DNA of 64,000 bases from Maritalea sp047634455 (GCF_047634455.1 NZ_JBLIAI010000005.1:33992-97991); one strand, 5' to 3'; counted from the first letter of the stretch, positions 17,981 to 26,331 are shown. Notes: generated by a model from the sequence alone, not told the origin. Made by a program: numbers and translations.

Positions 17981-19423
17981 AACTGTCTTGTAGCTCTGGC
18001 CCGGGATCAATTGATCCCCCGGCAGCAAACCGTTCAACACGTTAAACAGCGCTGCGGCATCAGACACACCATTCATCCGCTTGACCATATCGCGTGCAGA
18101 TTGTCCAGCGCGCGCCTCAACAACCACTAACTCGAACCGCTGGATTTGCTTCAGATCTGCGCTGCGCAATTTTCTAAAACTCTTCAAGGTAAAATCAAAA
18201 TCACTGTTCAGTCGCTTGCCAGAATCTTTCGCCGCAAAGATGAAGCGATAGACTTGCCCCTCAAATCGCAACACCGCAATCTCAAACGCCCAATCTTTGG
18301 TCTTTGCCGACGCGGTGACCATCGGGACATTGTTAAGTTCATCTGATTTTATCGACTGCTCATTTAAACCCGAAACCCAACCCGAACTCAAATAGTCCGC
18401 AAGCGACACCTGCGGGGGAACAAACACGCTGTCAAAGCGCGCCGCCGTGCCGTCATTTGCCACGGCAACAACCGATGCATTTGCATTTGTTAAATTGTAG
18501 GTTTTGGGTACAGAAAAAACAAATCCAAGATTTGGATGGATATAACGCTGACCGGCAATTGCCCCATTATCCGGGTTTGGGCCAAACGCTACCCCGTCAA
18601 TCGCCTGCAAATAGCGCTCACGTTCTGTGGTGCCGATGCCCGGCGCACCAAACCCGCGAGCCGCTTTCACCGCCAATTCAATGCGATCCGGTGTTGAGGG
18701 ATGACTGGACAAGAAATCATCGCCCGTTTGCCCTTTTGTTTTATAGGACGCAAATTGTGCCATTAGCCCCAAGAAACGCGCGGCCGCATGTGGATCATAC
18801 CCGGCCTGGCCAGCAATTTTTATGCCCTCTTTGTCCGCCGACAATTCTTGTGCTTGCGAGAATGCTGCCAATGAAAGTTTTGAACGAGCAGCAGACTGGT
18901 CAGTCTCAGGGTTTGAGCCCAGAACACCGCCAATCACTCTATCAACAATTTTGCTGGTGCGTTCTCTGTTGGATCGCTCGCGGGCATGACGTAGCGTAAG
19001 GTGCGCGATTTCGTGCGCCAGCACCGCCGCCAGCTCTGCCTCATCATTAGCGAGAGCCAATATCCCCCGGGTCACATAAATATAGCCACCTGGTAGCGCA
19101 AACGCGTTGACCTCTTCACTGTCCAAAATGGTGACCGTAAGTTGCACATCACCTTCACCAGCAGCGACCAACAGCTTGCTCGCCAATCGCGCCAACATAA
19201 TCTCAGACGAGCGATCATCGTAAGACCCTCCGTATGACGCTACTATTTTTGGATGTTCGCGTTGCCCCACAATCTGGTCGCTCGGATCGGTCCCCGCTGG
19301 CACCAAAGTGGACCCGTCACCCAGCCGGCTCACCCCAACATTGGGGCCGCCATCAAAAATTGTCGTGCAACCCGAAATGGAGCCGCTCAGCAATCCAACG
19401 ATAATGATCTGTTGCCACTTCAT
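17969..19423 (-). CDS. M48 family metalloprotease, lipoprotein
   Basis: A 484-residue zinc protease resembling periplasmic BepA-type M48 proteins that handle outer-membrane assembly. The N-terminus has a lipoprotein signal with lipobox SISGC (Cys about 19). The zinc motif HEIAH is at 137-141, and the third ligand is probably in QELSADKEG near 195. The C-terminus carries a short segment resembling a LysM-like or SLT-associated tail (RAGQSARDMVKRMNG ... LLPGDQLIPGQSYKTV). It starts one base after the upstream SNase gene, so the two form an operon. Confidence 0.9.
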   Translation of the reverse strand: MKWQQIIIVGLLSGSISGCTTIFDGGPNVGVSRLGDGSTLVPAGTDPSDQIVGQREHPKIVASYGGSYDDRSSEIMLARLASKLLVAAGEGDVQLTVTILDSEEVNAFALPGGYIYVTRGILALANDEAELAAVLAHEIAHLTLRHARERSNRERTSKIVDRVIGGVLGSNPETDQSAARSKLSLAAFSQAQELSADKEGIKIAGQAGYDPHAAARFLGLMAQFASYKTKGQTGDDFLSSHPSTPDRIELAVKAARGFGAPGIGTTERERYLQAIDGVAFGPNPDNGAIAGQRYIHPNLGFVFSVPKTYNLTNANASVVAVANDGTAARFDSVFVPPQVSLADYLSSGWVSGLNEQSIKSDELNNVPMVTASAKTKDWAFEIAVLRFEGQVYRFIFAAKDSGKRLNSDFDFTLKSFRKLRSADLKQIQRFELVVVEARAGQSARDMVKRMNGVSDAAALFNVLNGLLPGDQLIPGQSYKTVQKK

Positions 19424-19424
19424 T

Positions 19425-20258
19425 TTACTTTAACGCCAATATTTCGATTTGCTCTGGATGGGTCACATCAATCCGTGGGCCATCATCCACATCAATCCAG
19501 CCACGTACGCGCACCAAAGCACCCTCAATCTTTTGCAAATCGATCCCAGCCTCAGTAAATTGCTTCACGGCACGCCGATCAATAACCACAGTGAAGTCCG
19601 TTTTCCATTCACGCCCGAAATTCAAGTATACCCGATATGTCGTGTCACCCACATCAAATATCCGACCCTCGACCAATTCGTAATAACCGTCGCGTTTTTC
19701 CAGAAGCTGTGGTTTGTGCGCATCGCGTAGCTTGTAATAGGGGTGAGCCCAGATGCCTTTGCGGTCCGTCCGTGCCTGGCGTTCCGCCATCAACAATTCG
19801 TCCAAGCAGTGCCGATTATCACTGAACGAATACACCCGCGCAAGCCCTGCACCAATCATGGCAATTTGCGCCCATTTTTCCCGATCATCATCCACAAACA
19901 TATGACCAAGCACCCGACCATGTCGGTCTTTGCGCGCACCACCATAGTAAATTCGCACATTTTTCCCGAGCGAATAAGCGCTCAAAAACACTTGCGCTTC
20001 ATCGGCAAAGGGCCATTTTTCAAAGCCAACTCGACCAAGCGGCAGTTTTGGCGCTTGCATGCCGATCAAACGGATCTTTTCGCCACCATCAAGAATAACC
20101 GTGTCGCCATCAGTCACTTCAACCACACGCCCCTTTGGGCCCGGTTTCAATGTCTCACAGGCAAACGCCGCGCCGCCAAAAAACATGGTTATGCTCATGA
20201 AAGCCGCCGCAAACATTCCAAATCGAAAAGACACCAAGAAATAACTTGCCCCAAACAA
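19425..20258 (-). CDS. Thermonuclease (SNase)-like exported protein
   Basis: A 277-residue protein with an N-terminal hydrophobic signal (cleavage around AFA-CETL) and a staphylococcal-nuclease-like OB fold. VVEVTDGDTVILDGGEKIRL, then IGMQAPKL, DRHGRVLGHMF and AIMIGAGLARVYS-like segments match the family. A C-terminal domain of about 100 residues (YRVYLNFGREWKTDFTVVID, GALVRVRGWIDVDDGPRIDV) resembles a second OB-like fold. The apparent start TTG 20258 is uncertain; ATG 20219 is an alternative. It is cotranscribed with the M48 lipoprotein. Confidence 0.82.
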   Translation of the reverse strand: MFGASYFLVSFRFGMFAAAFMSITMFFGGAAFACETLKPGPKGRVVEVTDGDTVILDGGEKIRLIGMQAPKLPLGRVGFEKWPFADEAQVFLSAYSLGKNVRIYYGGARKDRHGRVLGHMFVDDDREKWAQIAMIGAGLARVYSFSDNRHCLDELLMAERQARTDRKGIWAHPYYKLRDAHKPQLLEKRDGYYELVEGRIFDVGDTTYRVYLNFGREWKTDFTVVIDRRAVKQFTEAGIDLQKIEGALVRVRGWIDVDDGPRIDVTHPEQIEILALK

Positions 20259-20363
20259 ACTTACAATATGATCAGACTGCGATGTTGCATGAAATTATGG
20301 CAAAAATCATCCCTTATTCCGACTTTTCTTAGTGCAGCGCACAAGCTATGTTGCCGCCCGAGT

Positions 20364-20440
20364 GGTCCCGTAGCTCAGCAGGATAGAGCACCAGATTCCT
20401 AATCTGGGGGTCACGCGTTCGAATCGCGTCGGGATCACCA
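20364..20440 (+). tRNA. tRNA-Arg (anticodon CCT)
   Basis: A 77-nt cloverleaf. The acceptor GGTCCCG pairs with CGGGATC (one G-T pair). The D-arm is TAGCTCAGCAGGATAGAGCA. The anticodon stem CCAGA/TCTGG has loop TTCCTAA (anticodon CCT), and the T-arm contains GTTCGAATC. The 3' CCA is encoded. It reads the rare AGG codon. No integrase or repeated 3' end was seen next to it. Confidence 0.96.
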
Positions 20441-20583
20441 TTTTCAAATGCGGCTATTGTGAGCTCTAACTCTTGGCAACAAACCAGATTGACCCAACCC
20501 CCCTTGCATTGTCTGCCCACACCCAACTAAATGATCCAACGCACCACCATAAAGCCAATCATCAAAGGACATCCCCCCCCAAA

Positions 20584-21468
20584 ATGAACAAGTTTGCTTT
20601 GACTGTTGAATGCCAATCTCAACCCGGCATTGTTGCCGCCATAGCAACTTACTTGGCCAACAATGTGTGCAACATCACGGACAGCGCCCAGTTTGACGAT
20701 TTAGAAAATGGCGGTTTTTTTATGCGGATCAGTTTCACCTGCACCAAAACCCTCACTCTTGCTAATTTGCAGCGCGAATTCGAAGCGGTGGCGATCACAC
20801 ATGGCATGAAATTTAATTTCTTCGATGAAACGAAAAAAATGAAAGTCGCAATTTTTGTTTCGCGATTTGGGCATTGCCTAAACGACATTTTATATCGATG
20901 GAGAATCGGCGCATTGCCAATCGACATCGTTGCCGTTATTTCCAACCACAATGAATATCAAGACCTGGTCGAAAGTCGGGGCCTTCCCTTCCATCTCATC
21001 AAAGTGACCAAAGAGACAAAGGCCGAAGCTGAAGCCCAACAGCTTGCCATCATTGAAAATACTGGCGCAGAGCTTATCATATTGGCCCGCTATATGCAGG
21101 TGCTTTCGGACCAGATGTGCAAAAAAATGTCTGGGCGAATCATCAATATTCACCATTCTTTCCTGCCAAGCTTCAAGGGGGCAAACCCCTACAAACAAGC
21201 CCATGCCCGCGGCGTCAAACTGATCGGCGCAACATCTCACTATGTCACATCCGACTTGGATGAAGGCCCAATCATTGAACAAGATATCGTGCGCGTCACC
21301 CATGCGCAAAGCGCAAACGACTATGTCGCTCTGGGCCGGGACGTAGAAAGCCAAGTGTTGGCCCGCGCAATCCACGCGCACATTCATCATCGCGCCTTTA
21401 TTAGCGGCAACAAATCCATCGTGTTCCCCGCCAGCCCCGACAGCTATGCATCGGAGCGCATGGGATAA
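20584..21468 (+). CDS. purU: Formyltetrahydrofolate deformylase
   Basis: A 294-residue enzyme hydrolysing 10-formyl-THF to formate and THF, balancing one-carbon pools. An N-terminal ACT domain (FALTVECQSQPGIVAAIATY, about 1-85) precedes a formyltransferase catalytic domain (KVAIFVSRFGHCLNDIL; NHNEY; IINIHHSFLPSFKGANPYKQ; then GATSHYVTSDLDEGPIIEQD). The start ATG 20584 fits the family; an upstream extension of 37 codons is low-complexity and unsupported. It is followed by a palindromic CTAGGGTC element and a convergent diguanylate cyclase. Confidence 0.95.
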   Translation: MNKFALTVECQSQPGIVAAIATYLANNVCNITDSAQFDDLENGGFFMRISFTCTKTLTLANLQREFEAVAITHGMKFNFFDETKKMKVAIFVSRFGHCLNDILYRWRIGALPIDIVAVISNHNEYQDLVESRGLPFHLIKVTKETKAEAEAQQLAIIENTGAELIILARYMQVLSDQMCKKMSGRIINIHHSFLPSFKGANPYKQAHARGVKLIGATSHYVTSDLDEGPIIEQDIVRVTHAQSANDYVALGRDVESQVLARAIHAHIHHRAFISGNKSIVFPASPDSYASERMG

Positions 21469-21484
21469 TAGTGGAGAAGAATAA

Positions 21485-21518
21485 CTAGGGTCTGGACTCA
21501 ATTGAGTTCAGACCCTAG
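21485..21518. repeat. CTAGGGTC palindromic element, complete copy 2
   Basis: The best copy of the element: left arm CTAGGGTCTGGACTCAA and right arm TTGAGTTCAGACCCTAG form a near-perfect 34-bp palindrome (one G/A mismatch pair). It lies between convergent purU and the PAS-GGDEF gene; its outer right CTAG contains the TAG stop of the latter. No T run follows, so it would be a non-classical bidirectional hairpin terminator at best. Confidence 0.9.
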
Positions 21519-22471
21519 GTCGCGTGGCAAACTTGGTTGCGGCCGTTTTCTTTGGCCTGATAAAGTGCAGCATCGGCACGGCTCAGTAACTTATCGATGG
21601 TTTTGTCACCTGATCGATACTCAGCAACACCAAAGCTTCCCGTTATGCTCACCAAGCGACCATCTTCGCTTGGAAAACGCAAGCGCATAAGCGAGCGTCT
21701 GAACTCATCCGCAATGGCAAAGCCTTCGTCCGATTTCAAGCCCGGCAATAAGAAAAGGAACTCTTCACCACCAATTCGCGCGAACATCGCCGACTTGCAA
21801 TGCGAAATCGTCGGCACAAACGCATGCGCCAGATCGGTAATTTCTTTCAACACAGTATCACCCAATGCGTGGCCATATGTGTCGTTAACCGACTTAAAGT
21901 GATCAACATCAAGCATGGCAATCGTGACAGGCGGTACGTTTTCTTGCTGTAAATAACTCTCCGCTTCGTAAAAAACGTGACGCCTGTTAAAGGCTCCCGT
22001 CAACTCATCCGTAATGGAGAGCTTACGCAAAGATTGTTCGGCTTTTTTCTGCGCTGTTATATCCTGAAACAGCACCTGAATGACCGGTGTGCCTTCCCAC
22101 GGTAACCGGCTTGCGGTTATTTTAATCAGCTTGTCTGCGCCACCATTACTGGCAATCACACTCTCCGCTTCCACAGCTTTTTGCTCGGCATCGAATGCAG
22201 ATTGCAACAGTGCATTGGCTTCTAGGAATTCGGCTTGCCGGACATAGTCGAGAAAGTGCTTGCCAACAAGCTCCGACTTTTTCGCCCCAAGGAGCTGGCA
22301 GGCCTGATCATTCGCGTAAAGAATACCCTGCTGGGTGTGAAACAAAAGCCCAATCGGCATGGCGTCAAGCATCGCACCCAACCGCTGTTCAGTATCGAAC
22401 AGCGATTTTTGCGTTTTGACGATGGTATTGACGTCGTCAACATCATCCGCAAAAAGGTCGAACTCTTCCAT
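21515..22471 (-). CDS. PAS-GGDEF diguanylate cyclase
   Basis: A 318-residue soluble signalling protein. A PAS domain (about 25-145; LGAMLDAMPIGLLFHTQQGI, PVIQVLFQDITAQKKAEQSL) is followed by a short linker helix and a GGDEF domain (about 150-315). The active site is GGEEF (ARIGGEEFLFLL), a functional variant. No RxxD inhibitory site is visible before it. The PAS domain presumably senses a small ligand or redox state. The stop codon lies in the outer arm of the palindromic element. Confidence 0.92.
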   Translation of the reverse strand: MEEFDLFADDVDDVNTIVKTQKSLFDTEQRLGAMLDAMPIGLLFHTQQGILYANDQACQLLGAKKSELVGKHFLDYVRQAEFLEANALLQSAFDAEQKAVEAESVIASNGGADKLIKITASRLPWEGTPVIQVLFQDITAQKKAEQSLRKLSITDELTGAFNRRHVFYEAESYLQQENVPPVTIAMLDVDHFKSVNDTYGHALGDTVLKEITDLAHAFVPTISHCKSAMFARIGGEEFLFLLPGLKSDEGFAIADEFRRSLMRLRFPSEDGRLVSITGSFGVAEYRSGDKTIDKLLSRADAALYQAKENGRNQVCHAT

Positions 22472-22589
22472 TTTGTCTCACATACTCGAACATTTGAGTA
22501 ATATTCAACCTATTAGATTGAAGTTAAGAAACTGCAAGTAAATAGTTAATTCGTTAAATAGAAACGCTAACGAAAAGAATTCAAAGTTC

Positions 22590-23249
22590 TCACGAAACTT
22601 TATTGTGTGATATCAATCCACTAGCCAGAAAAATCGCATCCATTGGCACGTCATGCGGCTGTGGATAAATGGTGTTGAGATGCTGTTCTTCAAACCCAAC
22701 GCCAATTTTTTGAGGCTGTTCGGCATACGCGGCAAGTGTGCGATCATAATAACCACCGCCATGACCCAAACGGTATCCTTTATCATCAAAACCAACCAAA
22801 GGCGCTATGACCACATTTGGTAGAAATGGCTCAGGACTTACCGGCTGCAAAATACCCCAAATCCCACGTTCCATTTTTACGTCAGGCGTCCAATACCGAA
22901 ATTGCAGCGGCGTGTTGCGCTGCTCCACCACTGGCAACACAATGGTTGCGCCCGCTTCAATCGCCGCAACCATGAAGGGGCGCAAATCAAGCTCGCCCTT
23001 AAATGGCCAATAGGCGGATATGATGTGTGTTTCATTGGGCTTAATCAATTCGAACAGGCAGGCGCAGATTTTGGCCGCATGTCCTAGCCGTTCATCATTC
23101 GACACCCCTTGCCGCCAACCGATTAGGCGCTGTCGCTCCGCCTTGCGCCACACCGCAACGTCTTTCGCAGCTTGTGCGTCATACTCGACCAATTCGCCGC
23201 GCCAATTTTCTTTGAAGCCGTCGCGATAGCATGTGGGGGAGGAGGTCAA
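22590..23249 (-). CDS. 5-formyltetrahydrofolate cyclo-ligase
   Basis: A 219-residue enzyme of the 5-FCL family converting 5-formyl-THF to 5,10-methenyl-THF with ATP. Signature residues: DVAVWRKAERQRLIGWR near the front and the phosphate-binding LGHGGGYYDRTL near 170. The N-terminal extension with SSPTC is shared by rhizobial members. The TTG start overlaps the stop of the upstream FINCPFD gene (TTGA), implying coupled translation. An in-frame TTG lies six codons further upstream. In most relatives this gene follows zapA and 6S RNA; here an accessory cassette occupies that place. Confidence 0.9.
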   Translation of the reverse strand: MTSSPTCYRDGFKENWRGELVEYDAQAAKDVAVWRKAERQRLIGWRQGVSNDERLGHAAKICACLFELIKPNETHIISAYWPFKGELDLRPFMVAAIEAGATIVLPVVEQRNTPLQFRYWTPDVKMERGIWGILQPVSPEPFLPNVVIAPLVGFDDKGYRLGHGGGYYDRTLAAYAEQPQKIGVGFEEQHLNTIYPQPHDVPMDAIFLASGLISHNKVS

Positions 23250-23875
23250 ACCGGTCTGCCCTGTTCAAACCAATTCTTCATAGCTGCCAACAGTTCTGCT
23301 GTTGGGTAATCTTGGATATCATCTTCAGAAAACCCCGCTTCAAGTTGAATTTCATAATACCACTCTTGGAAATCAACATATGCACCCAATACTTTTGCAG
23401 CTCCGTCAGCCTGACCATCGAATAATGTCGCAAGCCAATTGCGCACCTGCCGAACAGCTTTCTCAAATTCCCCCGAGTGAAATTTTATATCACACCCCGC
23501 TATATCAGAAATTGATGCTTGGTACCGGTACTTCTGTTCTTCAAGAATTAAGAACCGCTTGCTGGCTCCGTGCGCTCCACCAAAATTTCGAAAGCCATAG
23601 TCAATCCCGAGCTCAAACGGCATGTTGAGCCGAAAATACTCACCCTTGCCCTTGGCTTGGCAACGACTTAGGTCATGGATTGACAGTCTCGAACATCGGA
23701 TAAGGTCGACGATTTTTGCAAGTCTAGCCTCACCCGCGTCTTCCCGCTCAGTGGCAAAGCGTGGAATAAAATCAAAATACAAAATTGTGAAAATTATCGC
23801 TTGAAGTAGGGGTTCATAGTCTTCATCAAAAGGACAATTGATAAAGACATTTTGATCAAAATTGTCTTGTTGCAA
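23246..23875 (-). CDS. FINCPFD-motif protein, putative TIR-like Rossmann-fold protein
   Basis: A 209-residue protein of a little-studied family. It opens with NVFINCPFDEDYEPLLQAI and continues with FIPRFATEREDAGEARLAKI, RCSRLSIHDLSRCQ, then FRLNMPFELGIDYG. These blocks (beta strand, conserved Asp/Glu and an E-x-G helix) recall TIR or nucleoside-deoxyribosyltransferase-like folds, often found in defence proteins. The assignment is by pattern memory only. The C-terminal third looks helical (FQEWYYEIQLEAGFSEDD). It starts at TTG with AAAGGA upstream, only 3 nt after the DUF2188 stop, and overlaps 5-FCL. Function unknown. Confidence 0.6.
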   Translation of the reverse strand: MQQDNFDQNVFINCPFDEDYEPLLQAIIFTILYFDFIPRFATEREDAGEARLAKIVDLIRCSRLSIHDLSRCQAKGKGEYFRLNMPFELGIDYGFRNFGGAHGASKRFLILEEQKYRYQASISDIAGCDIKFHSGEFEKAVRQVRNWLATLFDGQADGAAKVLGAYVDFQEWYYEIQLEAGFSEDDIQDYPTAELLAAMKNWFEQGRPV

Positions 23876-23878
23876 TCA

Positions 23879-24103
23879 CTATCCTTTTACTGTGCTGGGA
23901 TCGTTGCCGTATGAATTTCGCTCACGAATTCGGCCATCTCGACCATGGACATAAAGTTCGGTATTCTGGTTTCTTGCAATAACTTTTGCATGCTCAATTG
24001 CTTCTTGTTGTGTGGCATAAGTTCCAGTAGCTCGAGTGGCTCCCGCTCTGCGAACGCTCCATTTGCCTCCATTTGGGACGACATGCTGTCCTTTTTTTGA
24101 CAT
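23879..24103 (-). CDS. DUF2188 domain-containing small protein
   Basis: A 74-residue protein: GQHVVPNGGKWSVRRAGATR, then ATGTYATQQEAIEHAKVIAR, NQNTELYVHGRDGRIRERNS and YGNDP. This is the DUF2188 pattern, two short repeats of a beta-strand/helix unit ending in GRDGRIRERNSYG. Start ATG 24103 with AAAGGAG eight bases upstream; the longer frame from 24190 overlaps zur. It is tightly linked to the FINCPFD gene (3 nt gap), so the two are a likely functional pair. No experimental role is known to me. Confidence 0.8.
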   Translation of the reverse strand: MSKKGQHVVPNGGKWSVRRAGATRATGTYATQQEAIEHAKVIARNQNTELYVHGRDGRIRERNSYGNDPSTVKG

Positions 24104-24171
24104 TGGCGGCTCCTTTCTTTGATACCCAATATAGCAATTCCAGAACGGTTTTCCAACAAACAAAAACCTTC

Positions 24172-24567
24172 TCACCCGCACCCCTGGCAAAGCCCTCTAA
24201 TTTCAAGGCTGGTTTTGGTGGGCGTGAACTGGCGCTCATCGGCCCAATCGGCAAGGCGGCTTTGCACCACCTCATCGGAAAACTCAGAAACCACACCACA
24301 TTTTTCACAAATCGCAAAAGCAACCAAGCCCGTCTTGGCGTGGCAATTTGGCTGCGCACAAGCGACGAACGAATTTATGCTTTCTAACCGATGCACCAGA
24401 TCAGCTTCCTGCAATTTCTCAAGGGCGCGATAAATCTGTAACGGGGCTTTTAGGCCCTGGCCGCGCAATTCGTCGAGTAAATCATAAGCGCTCATCGGTC
24501 CTGTGGATGCGACGAGCTTATCAAAAACCAACGTTTGATTTTTGGTGAGTTTTTGCTCTTGTGTCAT
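24172..24567 (-). CDS. zur: Zinc uptake regulator Zur (Fur family)
   Basis: A 131-residue Fur-family repressor that binds DNA when zinc is sufficient. N-terminal winged helix (LTKNQTLVFDKLVASTGPMS ... APLQIYRALEKLQEADLVHR). The C-terminal part has paired cysteines CAQPNC, CEKCG and CQGC, consistent with a structural zinc site. The ATG follows directly on the znuB stop (TAGATG), so it belongs to the znuC-znuB-zur operon. Context rather than sequence alone identifies it as Zur instead of Fur. Confidence 0.93.
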   Translation of the reverse strand: MTQEQKLTKNQTLVFDKLVASTGPMSAYDLLDELRGQGLKAPLQIYRALEKLQEADLVHRLESINSFVACAQPNCHAKTGLVAFAICEKCGVVSEFSDEVVQSRLADWADERQFTPTKTSLEIRGLCQGCG

Positions 24568-25380
24568 CTAGCTCACCTTTCTTTTTTTACGCCACAAAAC
24601 AGAAAGAGGACTGAGGCTGATCAGAAACAAGATCAGCGCCGCCACAACAATTGAAGGGCCGGATGGAGTGTCATAGGCAAGGCTCATATTCAGCCCACCG
24701 ATCACAGAAATCACCCCGATGATAGAAGCAATTACGATCATTTGTTCAGGGCTCGCAGATAATCGTCGCGCTGCGGCGGCCGGGATGATCAATAACGCCG
24801 TGATCAATAATATGCCAACAATTTTCATGGCCACTGCAATCAGAACCGCCAAACAAACCATCAACAAAATCCGCACCCGTTGCGGGTGCATGCCTTCAGC
24901 CTGTGCCAGCTCCACATTGACGGTTGCAGCAATCAGCGGCCGCCAGCCCCAAGCAATGCCGACCAAAATCAGCGCGCCAAATCCGTAAATCAGCGCAATA
25001 TCAACTTTTGATACCGCCAAAATATCGCCAAACAAAAGCGCCATTAAATCAATTCGCACCCAACTCATAAAGCCAACCAGCACCAAACCCAGTGCCAGTG
25101 TTGAGTGCGACAAGATGCCCAACAGCGCATCGGACGAAAAAACGCCGCGCCGTTCCAACACCAGTAGGGCCGCACTAACCAACAACGCAGCACCAACAAC
25201 ACCCACCATCATATTGATGTTCAACAGCAAGCTAATCGCCACGCCCAACAGAGCTGAGTGCGCCATCGTGTCGCCGAAATAGGCCATGCGTCGCCACACC
25301 ACAAAGGCCCCAAGTGGCCCGGTGACCAAGGCAAACCCAATCCCTGCCACCATCGCGCGCACAAAAAAATCATCAAGCAT
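24568..25380 (-). CDS. znuB: Zinc ABC transporter permease ZnuB
   Basis: Integral membrane subunit of the high-affinity zinc importer, 270 residues and about eight membrane segments, of the ABC-3 family. The start at ATG 25380 is preceded by AAGGAG with 7-nt spacing and overlaps the end of znuC by 8 nt; the frame upstream is the shadow of the histidine-rich end of ZnuC. Family motifs include FFVRAMVAGIGFALVTGPLG, GDTMAHSALLGVA and ALLIIPAAAARRLS. Partner of ZnuC and ZnuA. Confidence 0.95.
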   Translation of the reverse strand: MLDDFFVRAMVAGIGFALVTGPLGAFVVWRRMAYFGDTMAHSALLGVAISLLLNINMMVGVVGAALLVSAALLVLERRGVFSSDALLGILSHSTLALGLVLVGFMSWVRIDLMALLFGDILAVSKVDIALIYGFGALILVGIAWGWRPLIAATVNVELAQAEGMHPQRVRILLMVCLAVLIAVAMKIVGILLITALLIIPAAAARRLSASPEQMIVIASIIGVISVIGGLNMSLAYDTPSGPSIVVAALILFLISLSPLSVLWRKKRKVS

Positions 25381-26179
25381 GATCATGCTCCTTGTGCGCT
25401 GGCGAATGGTCACAATCATCGCAGATGGTGCCGTCAGCATGTTGCACCCGGCCATCGGGCAAATGGGTGTGGTCATGCTGGTGGTCATAAATTGCCAGTG
25501 CATCCAGCGCTCGTGCGCCGAACAAACGTTTATATTCTTCGCTCGCCACCACAGATTTCGGCGCGCCGCGACAGCACACATGCCCATTCAAACAAATTAC
25601 GGTGTCGGTAGCCGCCATCACCACATGCAAATCATGAGAGATCAGTAGCACGCCACAATTGTGCTCATCCCGCATATGTAGAATGAGCTCATATAAAGCG
25701 GCTTCACCTTGAAAATCAACGCCTTGCACCGGTTCATCGAGCACCAAAAGGTCAGGTTTGCGCAACATGGCGCGGGCCAATTGCGCCCGCTGCAACTCGC
25801 CGCCGGACAGTTGGCTAACCTCCGCTTCGGCAAGATGGGCAATGCCCACTTGGCTCAGCGCCTCTTCAATTTCTGGTTGTGAATGCGTGGCGGTCAGGTT
25901 CATCAACCGCTTAACCCTAAGGGGCAATGTCCAATCCAAGTTGAACTTTTGCGGCACGTAACTCACTGTCAAATTGTCTGCCCGTTTCACACTGCCTTCT
26001 GTGGGATCAATGACCCCAAGAGCACACTTAACGCTCGTTGATTTTCCCGACCCGTTTGGGCCGATCAATGTCACGATTTCGCCACGGCGCACATCAAAAT
26101 CAACACCGCGCACCAGCCATTTACCCTCGCGCTCAACGCCGACATTTGTCAGCGAAACCAGCAAATTCTGTGTAGCCAT
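25373..26179 (-). CDS. znuC: Zinc ABC transporter ATP-binding protein ZnuC
   Basis: A 268-residue ATPase energising zinc import. Walker A is GPNGSGKS, the ABC signature is LSGGELQRAQLARAM, Walker B is LLVLDEP, and the H-loop is LLISHDLH. The C-terminal tail is rich in histidine (DHQHDHTHLPDG; CDHSPAHKEHDHA), as in other alphaproteobacterial ZnuC proteins, and probably binds zinc. Start ATG 26179 (MATQNLLVS) has a GAGGGA site; the 26 further upstream codons lie in the operator region and are unlikely to be translated. Confidence 0.95.
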   Translation of the reverse strand: MATQNLLVSLTNVGVEREGKWLVRGVDFDVRRGEIVTLIGPNGSGKSTSVKCALGVIDPTEGSVKRADNLTVSYVPQKFNLDWTLPLRVKRLMNLTATHSQPEIEEALSQVGIAHLAEAEVSQLSGGELQRAQLARAMLRKPDLLVLDEPVQGVDFQGEAALYELILHMRDEHNCGVLLISHDLHVVMAATDTVICLNGHVCCRGAPKSVVASEEYKRLFGARALDALAIYDHQHDHTHLPDGRVQHADGTICDDCDHSPAHKEHDHA

Positions 26180-26271
26180 GTGCTGAGTTCCCTCGGTTTT
26201 GAATGGTTTTACATTTTTGGTCATAGGGTTTTTGCGCGTGCTTTTCTTTGTTGCCACCCTCTATGCCATAC

Positions 26272-26284
26272 GTTATATCATAAC
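26272..26284. promoter_or_regulatory. Putative Zur operator 1
   Basis: Perfect inverted repeat GTTAT-ATC-ATAAC in the region between divergent znuC and znuA. It matches the GTTATA..TATAAC core known for alphaproteobacterial Zur boxes. Probably controls both promoters. Confidence 0.72.
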
Positions 26285-26292
26285 ACAATCTA

Positions 26293-26309
26293 TGTAATAG
26301 TATAACATA
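26293..26309. promoter_or_regulatory. Putative Zur operator 2
   Basis: TGTAATAGTATAACATA, a second Zur-like box (TGTTATA..TATTACA on the minus strand) centred 23 bp from operator 1 and just 23 bp before the znuA ATG. Binding here would block znuA transcription or initiation. Confidence 0.7.
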
Positions 26310-26331
26310 TCAAATGACATCAGGAGTCCAA

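Noticed and set aside
20364..20440. tRNA-Arg as an integration site
   Set aside because: No integrase and no repeated tRNA 3' end in the neighbourhood.
22472..22589. 6S RNA near 5-FCL
   Set aside because: The usual upstream position is occupied by the FINCPFD gene, and the downstream gap is too short and not structured like 6S.
26224..26257. Longer ZnuC start
   Set aside because: The extra codons extend toward the zinc operators; ATG 26179 has a proper ribosome site and family-like N-terminus.
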